The position numbers and the translations under genes were made by a program. Positions 32,026 through 42,727 of a DNA stretch of 64,000 nt are shown here, piece by piece (within the stretch, counting starts at the first letter, position 1; each line of letters starts with the position of its first letter). The stretch comes from Orobanche coerulescens (taxonomy: Eukaryota; Streptophyta; Magnoliopsida; Lamiales; Orobanchaceae): the NCBI GenBank assembly GCA_033398695.1, contig CM065819.1, forward strand, positions 9,783,501 to 9,847,500, given 5' to 3'. Below the pieces are notes generated by a model. It was not told where the DNA came from. It was given only the letters and a program-made list of their open reading frames with translations, and ran no database searches.

Positions 32026-33496
32026 ACTCTTTAATAATCTCACTCCTAAAATAAAAATAAAAATAAGACAAAAAATAATAATACACACATAAATTAAGAA
32101 AAAAAATAAAAAGATAAAAGGAGATCAAAATGCCATTAATACACAACAACCAGCTTTATACAGTAGATAGAAATCAATCAAGATTCAAAATAAAAGTTAA
32201 AACACGGTTTTATTTTGTAATTCCAAAATGTAAGGTTTCCCCCCAAAAGGTTGATTATTTCTTTCCCACTCGTGCCACACACGACTTCCCTTTAATGGCT
32301 GCTCTCGATCACTCGTTTATTTTTCGACTCAATATGAAGAAGAATTTCATTGGCGTCATCAAATATTTTGATTTTTCACGAAATTGAGTGTATTGAAATT
32401 CAGCCGCTAATTAATTCAAATCTGCTTATAAACTACATCCCTTTTAGTGATAGCTTTTACACCGTTATTTGCTAACGTGTAGCTCTTTTCACCAACACAA
32501 TTTCCATTTTTTTTAGGTGATAGCTTTCACACCGTTATTTGCTAACGTGTCGCTCTTTTCACCAACACAATTTCCATTTCTTTTTTTAGGTGATAGCTTT
32601 CACACCGTTATTTGCTAACGTGTAGCTCTTTTCACCAACAACCTCCTTTTTCTCTCGTGTGAGACGGCAGCTACGCACCAACAATAGTTAGTCCTTTATT
32701 TTTTTTGCAAAATTTTAGGACCCCTAAAATTAGGCAGCTGTTGCTGCTCAACACCTCTCCCTTATTTTCAACTAGACTCCTTTCACCAATGACTTTTTTT
32801 AGGGAATAGAGTTTTTGCAGAAAATCATTTATTAGTTAAGCATAAAAAATCAAAAACCCCAGAATTTTTGCAGTAAATTTCAGTTCTATTTTTCATCAAC
32901 CGACTAATTCTTCTTTTCTCAAGGTCACGAATGACTCAATTTTAAATGATAACTACAAGGCTTGGAAAGAGAGATTAAGGCTCAAAAAATTTTGGAATAT
33001 ACAATTTTTTACTGGTTAAAACGATTTTAGAAGCTTATATATAGCTAACTTATTGGTGTTATGGCCAGATCTAGAAATCTCATAAATCAAAATACTATAT
33101 ATATATATATATAATATATATATATATACTAAAAAAATTTAAGGCGAATAACCAACATAATCAAAACACACCAAAATAATTAAAACATACCACCCCCAAA
33201 CTTGAAAATAAAACTGTCCTCAGTTTTTAGAAATGAAAATCAAGTGAGAAAACAGAAAACTCCCTGAAATGAAAACTGATGCTTGTGCTAACGCCATTTA
33301 GAATCTGCAAGAGAATAAATATACGAGGCAAATAACAAAAGAAAATAAAATATACTCGGAAGTATTACACAATTTTTAAGATGCGCTTCAAGAAAGTCCG
33401 AAGAGTCGCCTTACGCTACCATCAAAGCTTTTATAAAAAAAAAAACAATAAAAATTAAAGCAATAAAATAACAATACATAAATCGCACATAGATGC
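32026..33496 (-). other. Asp-1 3' internal non-coding region
   Basis: It carries no pol motif. It holds three tandem repeats of about 70-73 bp (32447-32655, each with GTGATAGCTT and ACCGTTATTTGCTAACGTGT) and an AT microsatellite (33098-33127). The plus-strand ORF at 32130-32387 starts in simple sequence and resembles no protein. The upstream part of the element has been lost or lies beyond the Gyp-4 junction. Confidence 0.65.
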
Positions 33497-34276
33497 TGTA
33501 ACACCCCCAAATCCTATTGGGTTACTACAGTGCCGTGGACCCCACGTCAGGAGATCCACCAGGCGAACATGACTAAAAATACATTAAATAACACAACAGG
33601 GGAAAATCATAGTCCCTACCATGACATCCGACACAATATTCCGATAAGGAATTTCAACGACAAAAGTAGCCTACGTGGCCAAAAATGAAATACAACAACA
33701 TCCACGAACGTCTGTTCGGGTAATACAACACGACATCAACTGACAAGACTGGAGTACACTCCAACTGACTGACCGACAATGAACAACTCGTACTAGTATC
33801 GCTCGAATGCCTCGTCGCCATCATCATGCCCCTGTGTCTCAACTCTCTCCTCGCAAGCACCTAAAACATGAAAAACATGTTCCGCCCCCACGGGGTCAGT
33901 CATCCAGATAATGAACATCAAATACATGTATAACATGATATGCATCCAAAGGCAGAATGAAACGGTACAATGATAATAATAATACGAGATGCTCACAAAC
34001 CAAGGTAAGAATCGAGCATTCTTGAAATACTATGCCCACGGCATACTATTAATACCTGTTCGACAGGTTAGAACATAAATGCCCAACGGCGAATTATAAT
34101 CACAGAATACCACAATGAATTAAACGACCTGAACCAAACCAGAACCGAATTTAATATGAATCATAATGCCCAAAGGCTCCAATGAAAGTACCAAGGCATT
34201 ACAAAAGGCCTGAAAGTCATTCAGTGGAAGTTAACAAATATCATAAACACTGTCAAACAAAATTAAGTCAGATCAA

Positions 34277-34566
34277 TGAGGGCCGAAGCCGCGGCACGAA
34301 GCCGTATCACAACGAGGGCCGAAGCCACGGCATCCAGTCGTATCACAATTAGGGCCGAAGCCACGGCATCCAACCGTATCACAATTAGGGCCGAAGCCAC
34401 AGCATCCAGCCGTATCACAATTAGGGCCGAAGCCACGGCATCCAGCCGTATCACAATTAGGGCCGAAGCCACGACATCCAGCCGTATCACAATTAGGGCC
34501 GAAGCCACGGCATCCAGCCGTATCACATTTAGGGCCGAAGCCACGGCACGAAGCCGTATCACAATG
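34277..34566. repeat. 36-bp tandem repeat, eight copies, in the Gyp-4 LTR
   Basis: The unit contains AGGGCCGAAGCCACGGCATC then CAGCCGTATCACAATT. Each unit has an inverted repeat ACGGC/GCCGT around ATCCA. Because 36 is a multiple of three, several frames stay open (12-residue repeats such as AEATASSRITIR). I read these as by-products. Confidence 0.92.
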
Positions 34567-34653
34567 AATGATAGTGTGCTGCCTTGAGTCGGCCAACACG
34601 ATGATAGTAATACACGGATAAACACCGTCCTTGACAGTCCCAAATTAACACCT

Positions 34654-34930
34654 CGATTGCCTTAGAACGGCCAACCGACAACAATGATGCAGCGGATGAT
34701 TCAATACCTCGATTGCCTAAAACGGTCAATCGACAACAATGATACCATAAATAATTGAACACTTCGATTTGCCTGAGAACGGCCAATCGATAACAATGAC
34801 ACAATGAATGAGTGAATACCTCGATTGCCTTAGAAAGGTCAATCAATAACAATGATTTAGTGAATGATTGAACATTTCGATTTGCCTGAGAATGGCAATT
34901 CGATAACAATGATATGAAGGATGCCTCGGC
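34654..34930. repeat. 56-bp tandem repeat in the Gyp-4 LTR
   Basis: CGATTGCC-type starts lie at 34654, 34710, 34765, 34822 and 34878. Each unit holds GCCTTAGAA..GG(C/T)CAATCGA..AACAATGA. The same repeat occurs inside Gyp-6 pol at 47889-48345. Confidence 0.88.
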
Positions 34931-35134
34931 ACCTTTAATCGGTTACCGACGACGAAGGCGAGAAATGAATAAGCCAATGCCTTAATTCGGCCAATATGGT
35001 TTTAATAACAACTCCCAACATGAATAACGATGATTTGAACGATGTCTTAGATTGACATCAATATTAACAACGATCGATACATCGATGCCGCGAACCGTCT
35101 ATCGACAATGACATTAATAATGAGTATTACAATG

Positions 35135-36287
35135 TGTTAGGAAAAACAAACACCCTGTATCGATTCAGCCGGGATACCCGATCCCTGTATCGATTGTTAT
35201 TTGTTATTGAAAAGGTTTTGACATATATGCCAAATACTGAAAGGAAAATCAGACGAGGATTCAAGGATTTATCATGTATCGAAGACTCGCTCGAATCGGC
35301 ATAAGTGAAGCTCACAAGACAAAGAAGAAGACTTGTAAGAAGACCAAGTATGGAAACTGTCTCGATGCCCTAATACAGTCATTCTCCATACAGTTCACAA
35401 AAGGACAAGAAAGAACACAAGTCAAGTTCCGTTGAACTAAGAAGTATTTAAATACTCAAGGATAAAGTATTTAAATACTTCGATCTTCGTATCTTCAGAA
35501 TCCCGCGAAATCCGGATCTTGTCATATTCCCGTTGAAGGAAAATCTTATTCAAACGGACATCTCAACGGATACTTTCTTCAGAGGCTATATATATCCTTG
35601 TAGACATTGAAGATCAGTTACTCACGAAATCTACTGAAGTAACCCAACTCTCAATGCTATCAAAGTTATCATCTGAGCAAACATATCTCCAGAGCAAACT
35701 GCAAGTTAAAACGAAAGAGATATACAGTGCTCAAACATCAAGAACAATTTATCATCGATCTTGATATTCAAAGTCACTGTTCTTACCTGGTTACCTAACC
35801 TTTTACCTCTCGTAAAACCGAGCTCTGGTGAACTCAACAAGTTATTCGACTGTGTGGGACGAATAAGGACGAAGCTGAACCGTGTGTGAAGAAGCTAGTC
35901 AAGAAGGAAGCTTTAACCAATCTGTGTGAACGGTTGAAAGTGATATTCTTTGTATCAATCTGTGTGAACGATACAAGGATAGGTTTGCTTATACTTACGT
36001 AGTTGTGTACGCAGTAATTATTTAATAAACTTTTTACTCCTGTGTGGAGGACCAGTGGACGTAGAGGGGTTTACCTCGAACCACTTAAATTACCGTGTTA
36101 TTTACCTTCTGCTTTTACTGTTTGAAATTACTGTGATATATTAAGTATACACCAAATACTTTGTTGCTGTATCCACGGCAATTAACTGTATCCAAGACTT
36201 CCGCTACGCACTCAGATTTAGATTCCATACAGTTTGTTGTTTAAACTACTTTTCCAAACTGTATCCAGTATACTTAAGTGGCCAACA
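35135..36287 (+). repeat. Copia-2 5' LTR (1153 bp)
   Basis: It has TG...CA ends and is preceded by CAATG. A palindrome pair is at 35443-35479 and a TATA box (CTATATATAT) at 35586-35595. The R/U5 part repeats phrases such as AATCTGTGTGAACG (35917-35970). The minus-strand ORF at 35127-35315 is not credible. Confidence 0.92.
35443..35479. repeat. Pair of palindromes AGTATTTAAATACT, 23 bp apart, in the Copia-2 U3
   Basis: Two perfect 14-base palindromes start at 35443 and 35466. The pitch of 23 bp equals that of the other families, although this motif has no CG. The TATA box is about 107 bp downstream. Confidence 0.85.
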
Positions 36288-36289
36288 AG

Positions 36290-36301
36290 TGGTATCAGAG
36301 C
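36290..36301 (+). promoter_or_regulatory. Copia-2 primer binding site
   Basis: TGGTATCAGAGC lies two bases after the LTR and is complementary to initiator tRNA-Met. Confidence 0.95.
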
Positions 36302-36397
36302 GGTTGATTCTAAAGAGAATCAGTCGTATTTCTTTTCACGAATCAGATTCAAATCACTTATTTTCAAAACAGTTTCTTTCATTCCTATATTATCAGT

Positions 36398-38668
36398 ATG
36401 GATACTTCTATGATTAACAAAGTCCCTATGTTCTCTATTAACGAATTTGACGACTGGAGAATTAGAATGGAAGCTCATCTTGCAGCAATGCACGAAGAGA
36501 TGATTTTTGTTATACAGGATGGTCCGATCAAGATTATGAAGGTCAATCCAGCCGCAAGGATTGAGGGCCAAGCCCATGCTGAAATGCTCGAGAAGGAACG
36601 CGAGCAATGGACAACCGATGAAAGGAAGCGAGCCAATCTAGACAACGTGGCTAAGAACGCGTTATTTGTCACTCTTGACAAAGGCACGTTCTCAAAGGTA
36701 AAGAGCTGCAAAACATCCAAAGAAATCGGGATAAACTCAAGTTAATTTGTGAGGGAACAGGCTCTCAAAAGAAAACAAAATTTCAAAACTCACTCAAGAA
36801 TTCGAATCTTTTGAAATGAAACCAACGAAACACTTGAGGAACTTGACCTCAGTTCTTGGTATTGTTGGTGAACTTGAAGCGTTGGGCAAGATTTACACCC
36901 AAAAGGAGAAGAACTTAAAAATTTTCAGATCTCTCGGCCCGATGGGACATTAAGACCACACTATGCGTGTATCATGTAATCTTAATGAAATATCCACTTT
37001 TGATCTCTTCTCGACCTTAAAGCATTTGAGTATGACATTGACAAGAGAGAAAGTCAAGAATCTCCTTCAAAGGTCACGGCTCTCGCTCATCAGATCGAAC
37101 CGTCGACACAAAGCATGCCTAGCTCGTCGGCCGGTCACAAGAGCACCGACAATGACGACATCCTGTCACAAGATGAAATGGCGCTTCTAATGCATAAGTT
37201 CAAAAGTTCATCAAACGATGCTGAAAGACTCCTACAGCCCAAACTGTCACAACAAGGTAAGTATCGAAACATCATCCGGTGATGCTAACCTGTGTTATAA
37301 CTGCAGGAAACCAGGCCATTATGCAAACAAATGTCCTCATCCCAAAGTCCAAAGGTTGCCGGAGGCCGAGCAACAAGAGCGAGATGAAAGAAGACGTGCT
37401 TGGAAAGACAAGCTCAAGGCCCTGATTGGAGAATCAGAAGCCTCCCCCACACCATCCAAATCTGCATAATGTCTTCAGGTGGTCACTGAGAGTGATTCAT
37501 CTGACGATGAGTTCGATGATAAAGCATACATGTGCTTTATGGCTAAAGATGTTCCAGAAGGTGAAGACAGCGACGATGAGGTAAGTTCAACCTCAGTTAT
37601 TCCATCTAATGCATCTCATACTTTCGAAAATATGATGAATGAATTCAAAAACATTCAAAAGGCCCATGAGACTCTAAAAACTGAGAATATACAGCTTCAA
37701 TTAACAAATCTAGAGCTGAAAGATGAGAATGACTTGCTGAAGATAAACTATGATAATATGTCTCTTGATTGTGAAACCAGCAACGTCGATTTTGAAAAAC
37801 TCATGGAGAGCAATCATCAACTTGCTCATGAACTAAATGAGGTTAAAACCCATAATGAGAGCAAGACAAATGATTTGGTTCTACTACAAACCAAAATTAC
37901 AACTCTTGAGAAGCGAGAAAATGAACTTGAGACCATTCTGAAGTCTTTTGAAAAATCGTCCAAAAGAATGGAAGAAATTCTGAGCACTGGGCAACATGCT
38001 CATGATAAAAGTGGCTTAGGATACAGCTCATGTTCGAATAAAGGTAAAACTAGTACTGTGTTCGTCAAGAGTGTGGAACACATTCCAGAATCGGAAGTTG
38101 TTCCTAGTCCCATAAAGGAACCTGCTGCACCGAGAAAACCGAAGGCTGCCATTCCGCCTCCACAACTCTACAATTCGAGACAGTGGAACCAACAACCACT
38201 CAGAAGGCGTAATCTACAGCATGCTCCACAAGCATATCATCAAAGCCGAAAGTCATTCGTAAAGAAGACGGTATCCAACCACCAAAGGCCCGCACAGCGG
38301 TACCCTCGATGCAGTGCACCTAGGTATTGGATACGGGAGCCCCGTTATCCCTCAAGACACAGATGCCGATTCGGTATCAACAACAAGATTGGGAATCCAA
38401 CCGGAGACCCGGAAGACAAGTCATTAGGCTTAGGAAAATGGCTCCACCTCCTAGACGGCACTCGTACTGGAATAATAATAATAACCCTGATTTTTACATG
38501 CATAGTAATTATCATGATTATAACAACTACGGATATGCCCCCCGTAGATACCGCAATACTGTACCGAGTACATCCTACAGTAAACCAATTGTTGTCAGGA
38601 AAATCTGGGTACCTAAAGGAACTAACATATATGGACCCAAAAATCAAAGGGGACCTAAATCTACCTAA
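36398..38668 (+). pseudogene. gag: Copia-2 Gag remnants
   Basis: Gag is spread over several frames. The start (36398-36745) has VPMFSINEFDDWRIRMEAHL and NVAKNALFVTLDKGTFSKVK. A zinc knuckle CYNCRKPGHYANKC lies near 37290-37330, and an acidic segment with a long Leu/Lys/Glu-rich coiled-coil-like stretch (LKTENIQLQLTNLELKDEN) at 37600-38010. The tail (38327-38668) is rich in Arg/Asn/Tyr and ends with KIWVPKGTN, the SIRE-type WVPKG motif. At least three frameshifts break the gene. Capsid function is lost. Confidence 0.85.
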
Positions 38669-38685
38669 TTTCTTTGTTACAGGAC

Positions 38686-38919
38686 ATCTTAGAGGAGGAT
38701 ACCTGGTACTTCGATAGTGGATGCTCTCGTCACATGACTGGAGACAGGAGCAAGCTATCTGATTTTGTAGAAGGTCGCGGTCCAAAAGTTCGCTTCGGTG
38801 ATAAGTCTAAAGGAAGAACAAGAGGGAAAGGAAACCTACTTGTCGGGAAATTCAAAGTCACCGATGTCGCATATGTTGAAGGCTTACAGTATAATCTACT
38901 TAGTATTAGCCAGTTCTAA
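38686..38919 (+). pseudogene. pol: Copia-2 protease
   Basis: The motif WYFDSGCSRHMTGD holds the catalytic Asp of the Copia aspartic protease, followed by VRFGDKSKGRTRGKGNL and VAYVEGLQYNLLSISQF. A stop (TAA, 38917-38919) lies where the frame should run into the GAG-pre-integrase segment. Confidence 0.9.
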
Positions 38920-38934
38920 GATAAACAGTTCTCG

Positions 38935-40308
38935 GTGAAGTTCTATATAGATCGTTGTAGAGTCAAGAACATCCAAACCAAGGAAGTTGTACTTACAGGA
39001 AGCAGATCAGGTAATATGTACATTGCTGACTGGAAGCCTATGAGCTCCTCAATTTCATGTTTTGTTGCCAAAGGCACTGCAGATCTTAGCTGGCTATGGC
39101 ACAAGAGGATGTCTCACGTCAACTTCAAGACGATCAACAAGCTTTCAAGACAGGGTATGGTAAGAGGTTTGCCAGATGTGTCATTAAAAAAGGACAGCGT
39201 CTGCGGACCATGCCAGAAAGGCAAGCAAATCAAGTCAACTCTGAAGAGCAAATCCTACCTTTCAACCCAAAGAGTATTGGAAATGCTACACATGGATCTC
39301 TACGGTCCTGTAGACCCAGTAAGTTTGGGAGGTAAGAAATATTGTATGGTTGTTGTTGATGATTATTCCAGGTATGCTTGGACGATCTTTCTTAGCAAGA
39401 AGAAGGAAACAACATCAAGGCCCAGAGCTCTGAGAAAGTTGCGTAATGAAAAAGCATCGAGTATCGTGTGCATTCGTTCCGACAGAGGTACTTGAATTTA
39501 CTAACCGCTTTATAGAGCAATACTGTCGGAGAATGGAATACAAAGATTTAGTACTCACCGCCCGAACACCTCAACAAAATGGTGTTGCCGAGCGAAAGAA
39601 TAGGACGTTGAAAGAAGCAACAAGGACAATGATTGCCGAAAGCAAATTGCCGCGGCGTTTCGGGGTGAAGCAACCAATACAACGTGCTACACTCAAAACC
39701 GCTGTATCGTCAACAAGCACCACAACAAAACAGCTTACGAGGTATGGAACAACAAAACTCCATTAGTTTCGTATTTTCACATTTTTGGATGCAGGTGTTA
39801 CGTATTGAACAATGGGAAGGACCAACTTAGAACATTTGATGAAAAATCAGATGAAGGAATATTCGTAGGATACTCCTCCGTCAGCAAAGCTTTAATCTTT
39901 AATAAAAGGAGGCTGACGATCGAGGAATCAGTTCATGTAGTGTTCGACGAACCACACCATGACCCTACAGGAGTAGATGATATCACTCAGGACATTCACC
40001 ATCTATCTATCTTGGATCCACCTACACCCATTGAACCTGTAGTTGATTTAGAAATCAACCCCGCAGCTGGAAGAATCGATGTGGATGAAGCTGACGCTGT
40101 ACAAGCTGAAGCTGTACCCACAGAAACTTTCGACACAGTACGGGACCCTGAACTAGAACCCGACCGAAGATGGTTGAGAGATCACCCGCAAGAGCTGATC
40201 ATTGGAAACATTAATGCAGGTGTTTCTACTCGTAGGAGAATACAGAGTACACAAGGAAATGTACTTTGTGCACAAGAAGAATCTAATGTCAAGTCTCACG
40301 GTTTCTGA
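38935..40308 (+). pseudogene. pol: Copia-2 integrase and linker to RT
   Basis: It includes the HHCC finger (WLWHKRMSHVNF...CGPCQKGKQ), the first core Asp in LHMDLYGPV, YSRYAWTIFLSKKKET, the second Asp in CIRSDRGT, then a frameshift to TPQQNGVAERKNRTLKE with the catalytic Glu. A segment with EKSDEGIFVGYSSVSKAL (39805 on) is the conserved piece after the core. About three frames are used. The stretch 40050-40310 holds an acidic linker. Confidence 0.87.
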
Positions 40309-40399
40309 ATGGAAATCTCAATCCGAACTTAGGAGACTCAATATGTGCACTATCGCTGTATTCTTAGCCCAATCCGAACTGTTTCGACCATAGACGCTC

Positions 40400-41130
40400 T
40401 TAACAACTCTCATTGGATTACATCTATGGAAGAAGAGCTTAACGGTTTGAAAGAAATAATGTATGGTATCTTGTACCTGCATCGACACACCAATCGGTTA
40501 TAGGAACCAAATGGGTATTTCAAACAAAAAGGATGGAAATGGACTTATCATAAGAAACAAATCCAGACTAGTAGCACAAGGCTATTGTCGGAAAAAGGAA
40601 TCGACTATGATGAAACCTTCGCCCGTAGCGAGACTAGAAGCCATCAGATATTTTTAGCCTTTGCCGCCCATAAGAATTTTATCGTATACCAAATGGACGT
40701 CAAGAGTGCTTTCTGAATGGAGAGCTTTAAGAAGTTTATGTTGAACAACCACCGTGGTTTGCCAACACAGACGGTATCGATCTAGTTTACGAGGCTAAGG
40801 AAAGCACCATACGGACTTAAACAAGCACCTAGAGCACAGTACGAAACCCCGTCCCAAAGATCTAACCAACAACGGATTTGAGAAAGGTGTCATCGACAAA
40901 ACATTGTTCAAAATACGGGAAGGAGATGACCTTCTAATGGTACAAATTTATGTCGATGATATTATTTTTGGTTCAACTAACCTTGCTCTATGTCAAAGGT
41001 TCTCACATCTCATGCAAAGCAAATTTGAAATGAGTATGATGTGGGAACTTAGTTATTTCCTAGGTTTGCGATAAAGCGATGCCTACGGTATATTCATCAA
41101 CCAGAGAAATACAAAGAAGGAGCTTCTCAA
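40400..41130 (+). pseudogene. pol: Copia-2 reverse transcriptase remnants
   Basis: Pieces of RT can be read across frames: IIRNKSRLVAQGY, a degraded DVKSAF region near 40695, GLKQAP near 40815, and the active-site box QIYVDDIIFGSTN near 40945. No frame is open for more than about 60 codons, so the domain is heavily decayed. Confidence 0.85.
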
Positions 41131-41140
41131 CAAATTTGGA

Positions 41141-41895
41141 ATGAACACTTCCAAATCCTCGCCAACCCCCATGAGCACTTCCGTGCAAATTAGTGCTGAT
41201 GAAGCCGGAAAGCCGTTTGACCAATCACTCTACAGGAAGCTCATTGGTTCGCTCCTGTACCTAACGGCTAGCAGGCCCGATATCCAGTTTGCTGTTGGAG
41301 TGTGTGCGAGATACCAAGTTGCACCTAAGGAATCACACTTCAATACAGCTAAACGAATCCTGAAATACGTCAAAGGAACAGTCGATGCAGGACTGTGGTA
41401 TCCTAAGGAAGGCGGATTCGATTTAGTTGGATACAGCGACTCGGATCTCGGAGGCTGCAAGCTAGATAGGAAGAGTACAAGTGGAACTTGTCACTTTCTT
41501 GGACCTAGGCTCGTTTCTTGGTTCAGTAAGAAGCAATTGGCAAATTCTCTTTCCACGGCTGAATCAGAGTACTATGTCAGGCTGTATTCCGTATGCAGAT
41601 CCTTTGGATGCAGCAACAACTGTCAGATTATGGAATCGATGCTAAAGAGACTCCAATCATGTGTGATAGCACGAGTGCAATTGCAATCACGCACAATCCT
41701 GTTTTGCACTCGCGCACTAAGCATATCAACATGAAGCATCATTTCATCAGGAATCATGTCGAGAACAAGGATGTTCGCCTGGAAAAAGTCCATACAGACA
41801 TCCAGCTGGCCGACATTTTCACCAAGCCTCTCGACACAGCAAGATTCAACATGCTAAGAACAGAATTGGGAATACTACAGCCAGACTCCCTGTAA
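41141..41895 (+). pseudogene. pol: Copia-2 RNase H
   Basis: The linker (SLYRKLIGSLLYLTASRPDI, HFNTAKRILKYVKGT) leads to YSDSDLGGCKLDRKSTSGTC and STAESEYYV. After a frameshift near 41590, MCDSTSAIAI and KHINMKHHFIRNHV...IQLADIFTKPLD complete the Copia RNase H. The catalytic Asp, Glu and Asp are all present but split between frames. Confidence 0.9.
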
Positions 41896-42532
41896 GTAAA
41901 TTTACTGCTTTTACTCAACAATTGAGGGGGAATGCTGTAAGACCCGTGAATACAGTATCCATCAGTAATTATCTGTACACTCAGAATCGTCAATACAGTA
42001 CTGTAGCGAACGAAGGCATATGAATCCTACAGCTGATGTGTGCAATAATTAAGGGGGAATACTGTAGGACCCATGAATACAGCATTAATCCAACTATTGC
42101 TGTATGGAATTTAAAACCTATTAGTACCTTTTTAAGGGGGAACGCTGTATCGACGCGGAGAACAGCACATACTATAGGATTTCGATTCAGTATATAATAT
42201 AATATTATTTCCTTTTTAAAATAATTTTTGTCCACGTGCCCTCTTTTATGTCAAACGTCATGTTCATTAAATGCCTTACACGACATCTGGACAACTGAAT
42301 CTCAAAAGCCGCGGTGTTTTCAAATTGATTATTATTTTTAAACCGCCGTTTTAGGCATTTAGGGTAATCAACCTATGTCAGAAGTGGGACCCGCTGTATT
42401 TTAAAACCTTTTAATGGATTAGCGTACCAGTTATACTAAATCCATCCTGACCGTCGATTTCAAAAACGGTTCCCATCCCTTAAAATCTGACCATTCGTAC
42501 TCTGCAAACCCTATTTCAAAAGGCTAAAATCC
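41896..42532 (+). other. Copia-2 3' untranslated region with three polypurine-like blocks
   Basis: GAGGGGGAATGCTGTA (from 41925), AAGGGGGAATACTGTA (42051) and AAGGGGGAACGCTGTA (42134) are each followed by related sequence (GACCCGTGAATACAG and GACCCATGAATACAG in the first two). One should be the functional PPT next to a 3' LTR, but no LTR start TGTTAGG follows. The remaining bases to the Gyp-5 hairpin contain nothing I recognise. Confidence 0.7.
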
Positions 42533-42727
42533 GTGGGCCCCGCGCCGGAACCCACCAGGCTAAAATCCATTTCAAAAGCGTTTAAAAATGCCAAAAGGCC
42601 AATGACGGTAATATTTTAAATACTCAAATATTTTCAAAAGCATTGTTCTCAACTACCATCATAAACTATCATTTGAAAATACAAGGCGAAATACCAAATC
42701 TCGACAGTTAAAAATGTACGTTAAGCC
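42533..42727 (-). repeat. Gyp-5 LTR, 3'-most piece, left of Gyp-6
   Basis: It begins at the GTGGGCC...ACCCAC hairpin (42533-42555), whose equivalent in other families lies about 35 bp from the LTR end. It continues without a break across the Gyp-6 insertion (AAGCC) to 52672. The TGTAACACCC end itself is missing. Confidence 0.75.

Larger units (their letters stand above)
33497..35134 (-). repeat. Gyp-4 LTR, 3' part, cut by Copia-2
   Basis: The plus-strand start TGTAACACCCCCAAATCC is the reverse of a Ty3 LTR end. The 25-nt hairpin lies at 33535-33559, and TAG/CTGAC (splice-acceptor-like on the minus strand) at 33861-33899. Two tandem repeat arrays follow. Copia-2 interrupts it after CAATG (35130-35134). 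The 5' part with the promoter is not seen after Copia-2. Confidence 0.85.
35135..42532 (+). mobile_element. Copia-2: SIRE-like Ty1/Copia element, badly degraded, no 3' LTR seen
   Basis: A 1153-bp LTR starting TGTTAGGAAAAAC and ending GGCCAACA is followed by a Met-type PBS and gag, protease, integrase, RT and RNase H in Copia order. Frameshifts are frequent. After RNase H come three polypurine-like blocks, but no second LTR before the Gyp-5 LTR begins at about 42533. Confidence 0.92.

Noticed and set aside
32130..32387. 85-codon plus-strand ORF in Asp-1
   Set aside because: It runs against the element's direction, starts in simple sequence and matches no domain.
33098..33127. Possible regulatory AT palindrome
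   Set aside because: A simple (AT)n microsatellite without further structure.
34263..34643. Repeat proteins of 103-126 codons on both strands
   Set aside because: They are translations of a 36-bp minisatellite, open in several frames at once because the period is a multiple of three.
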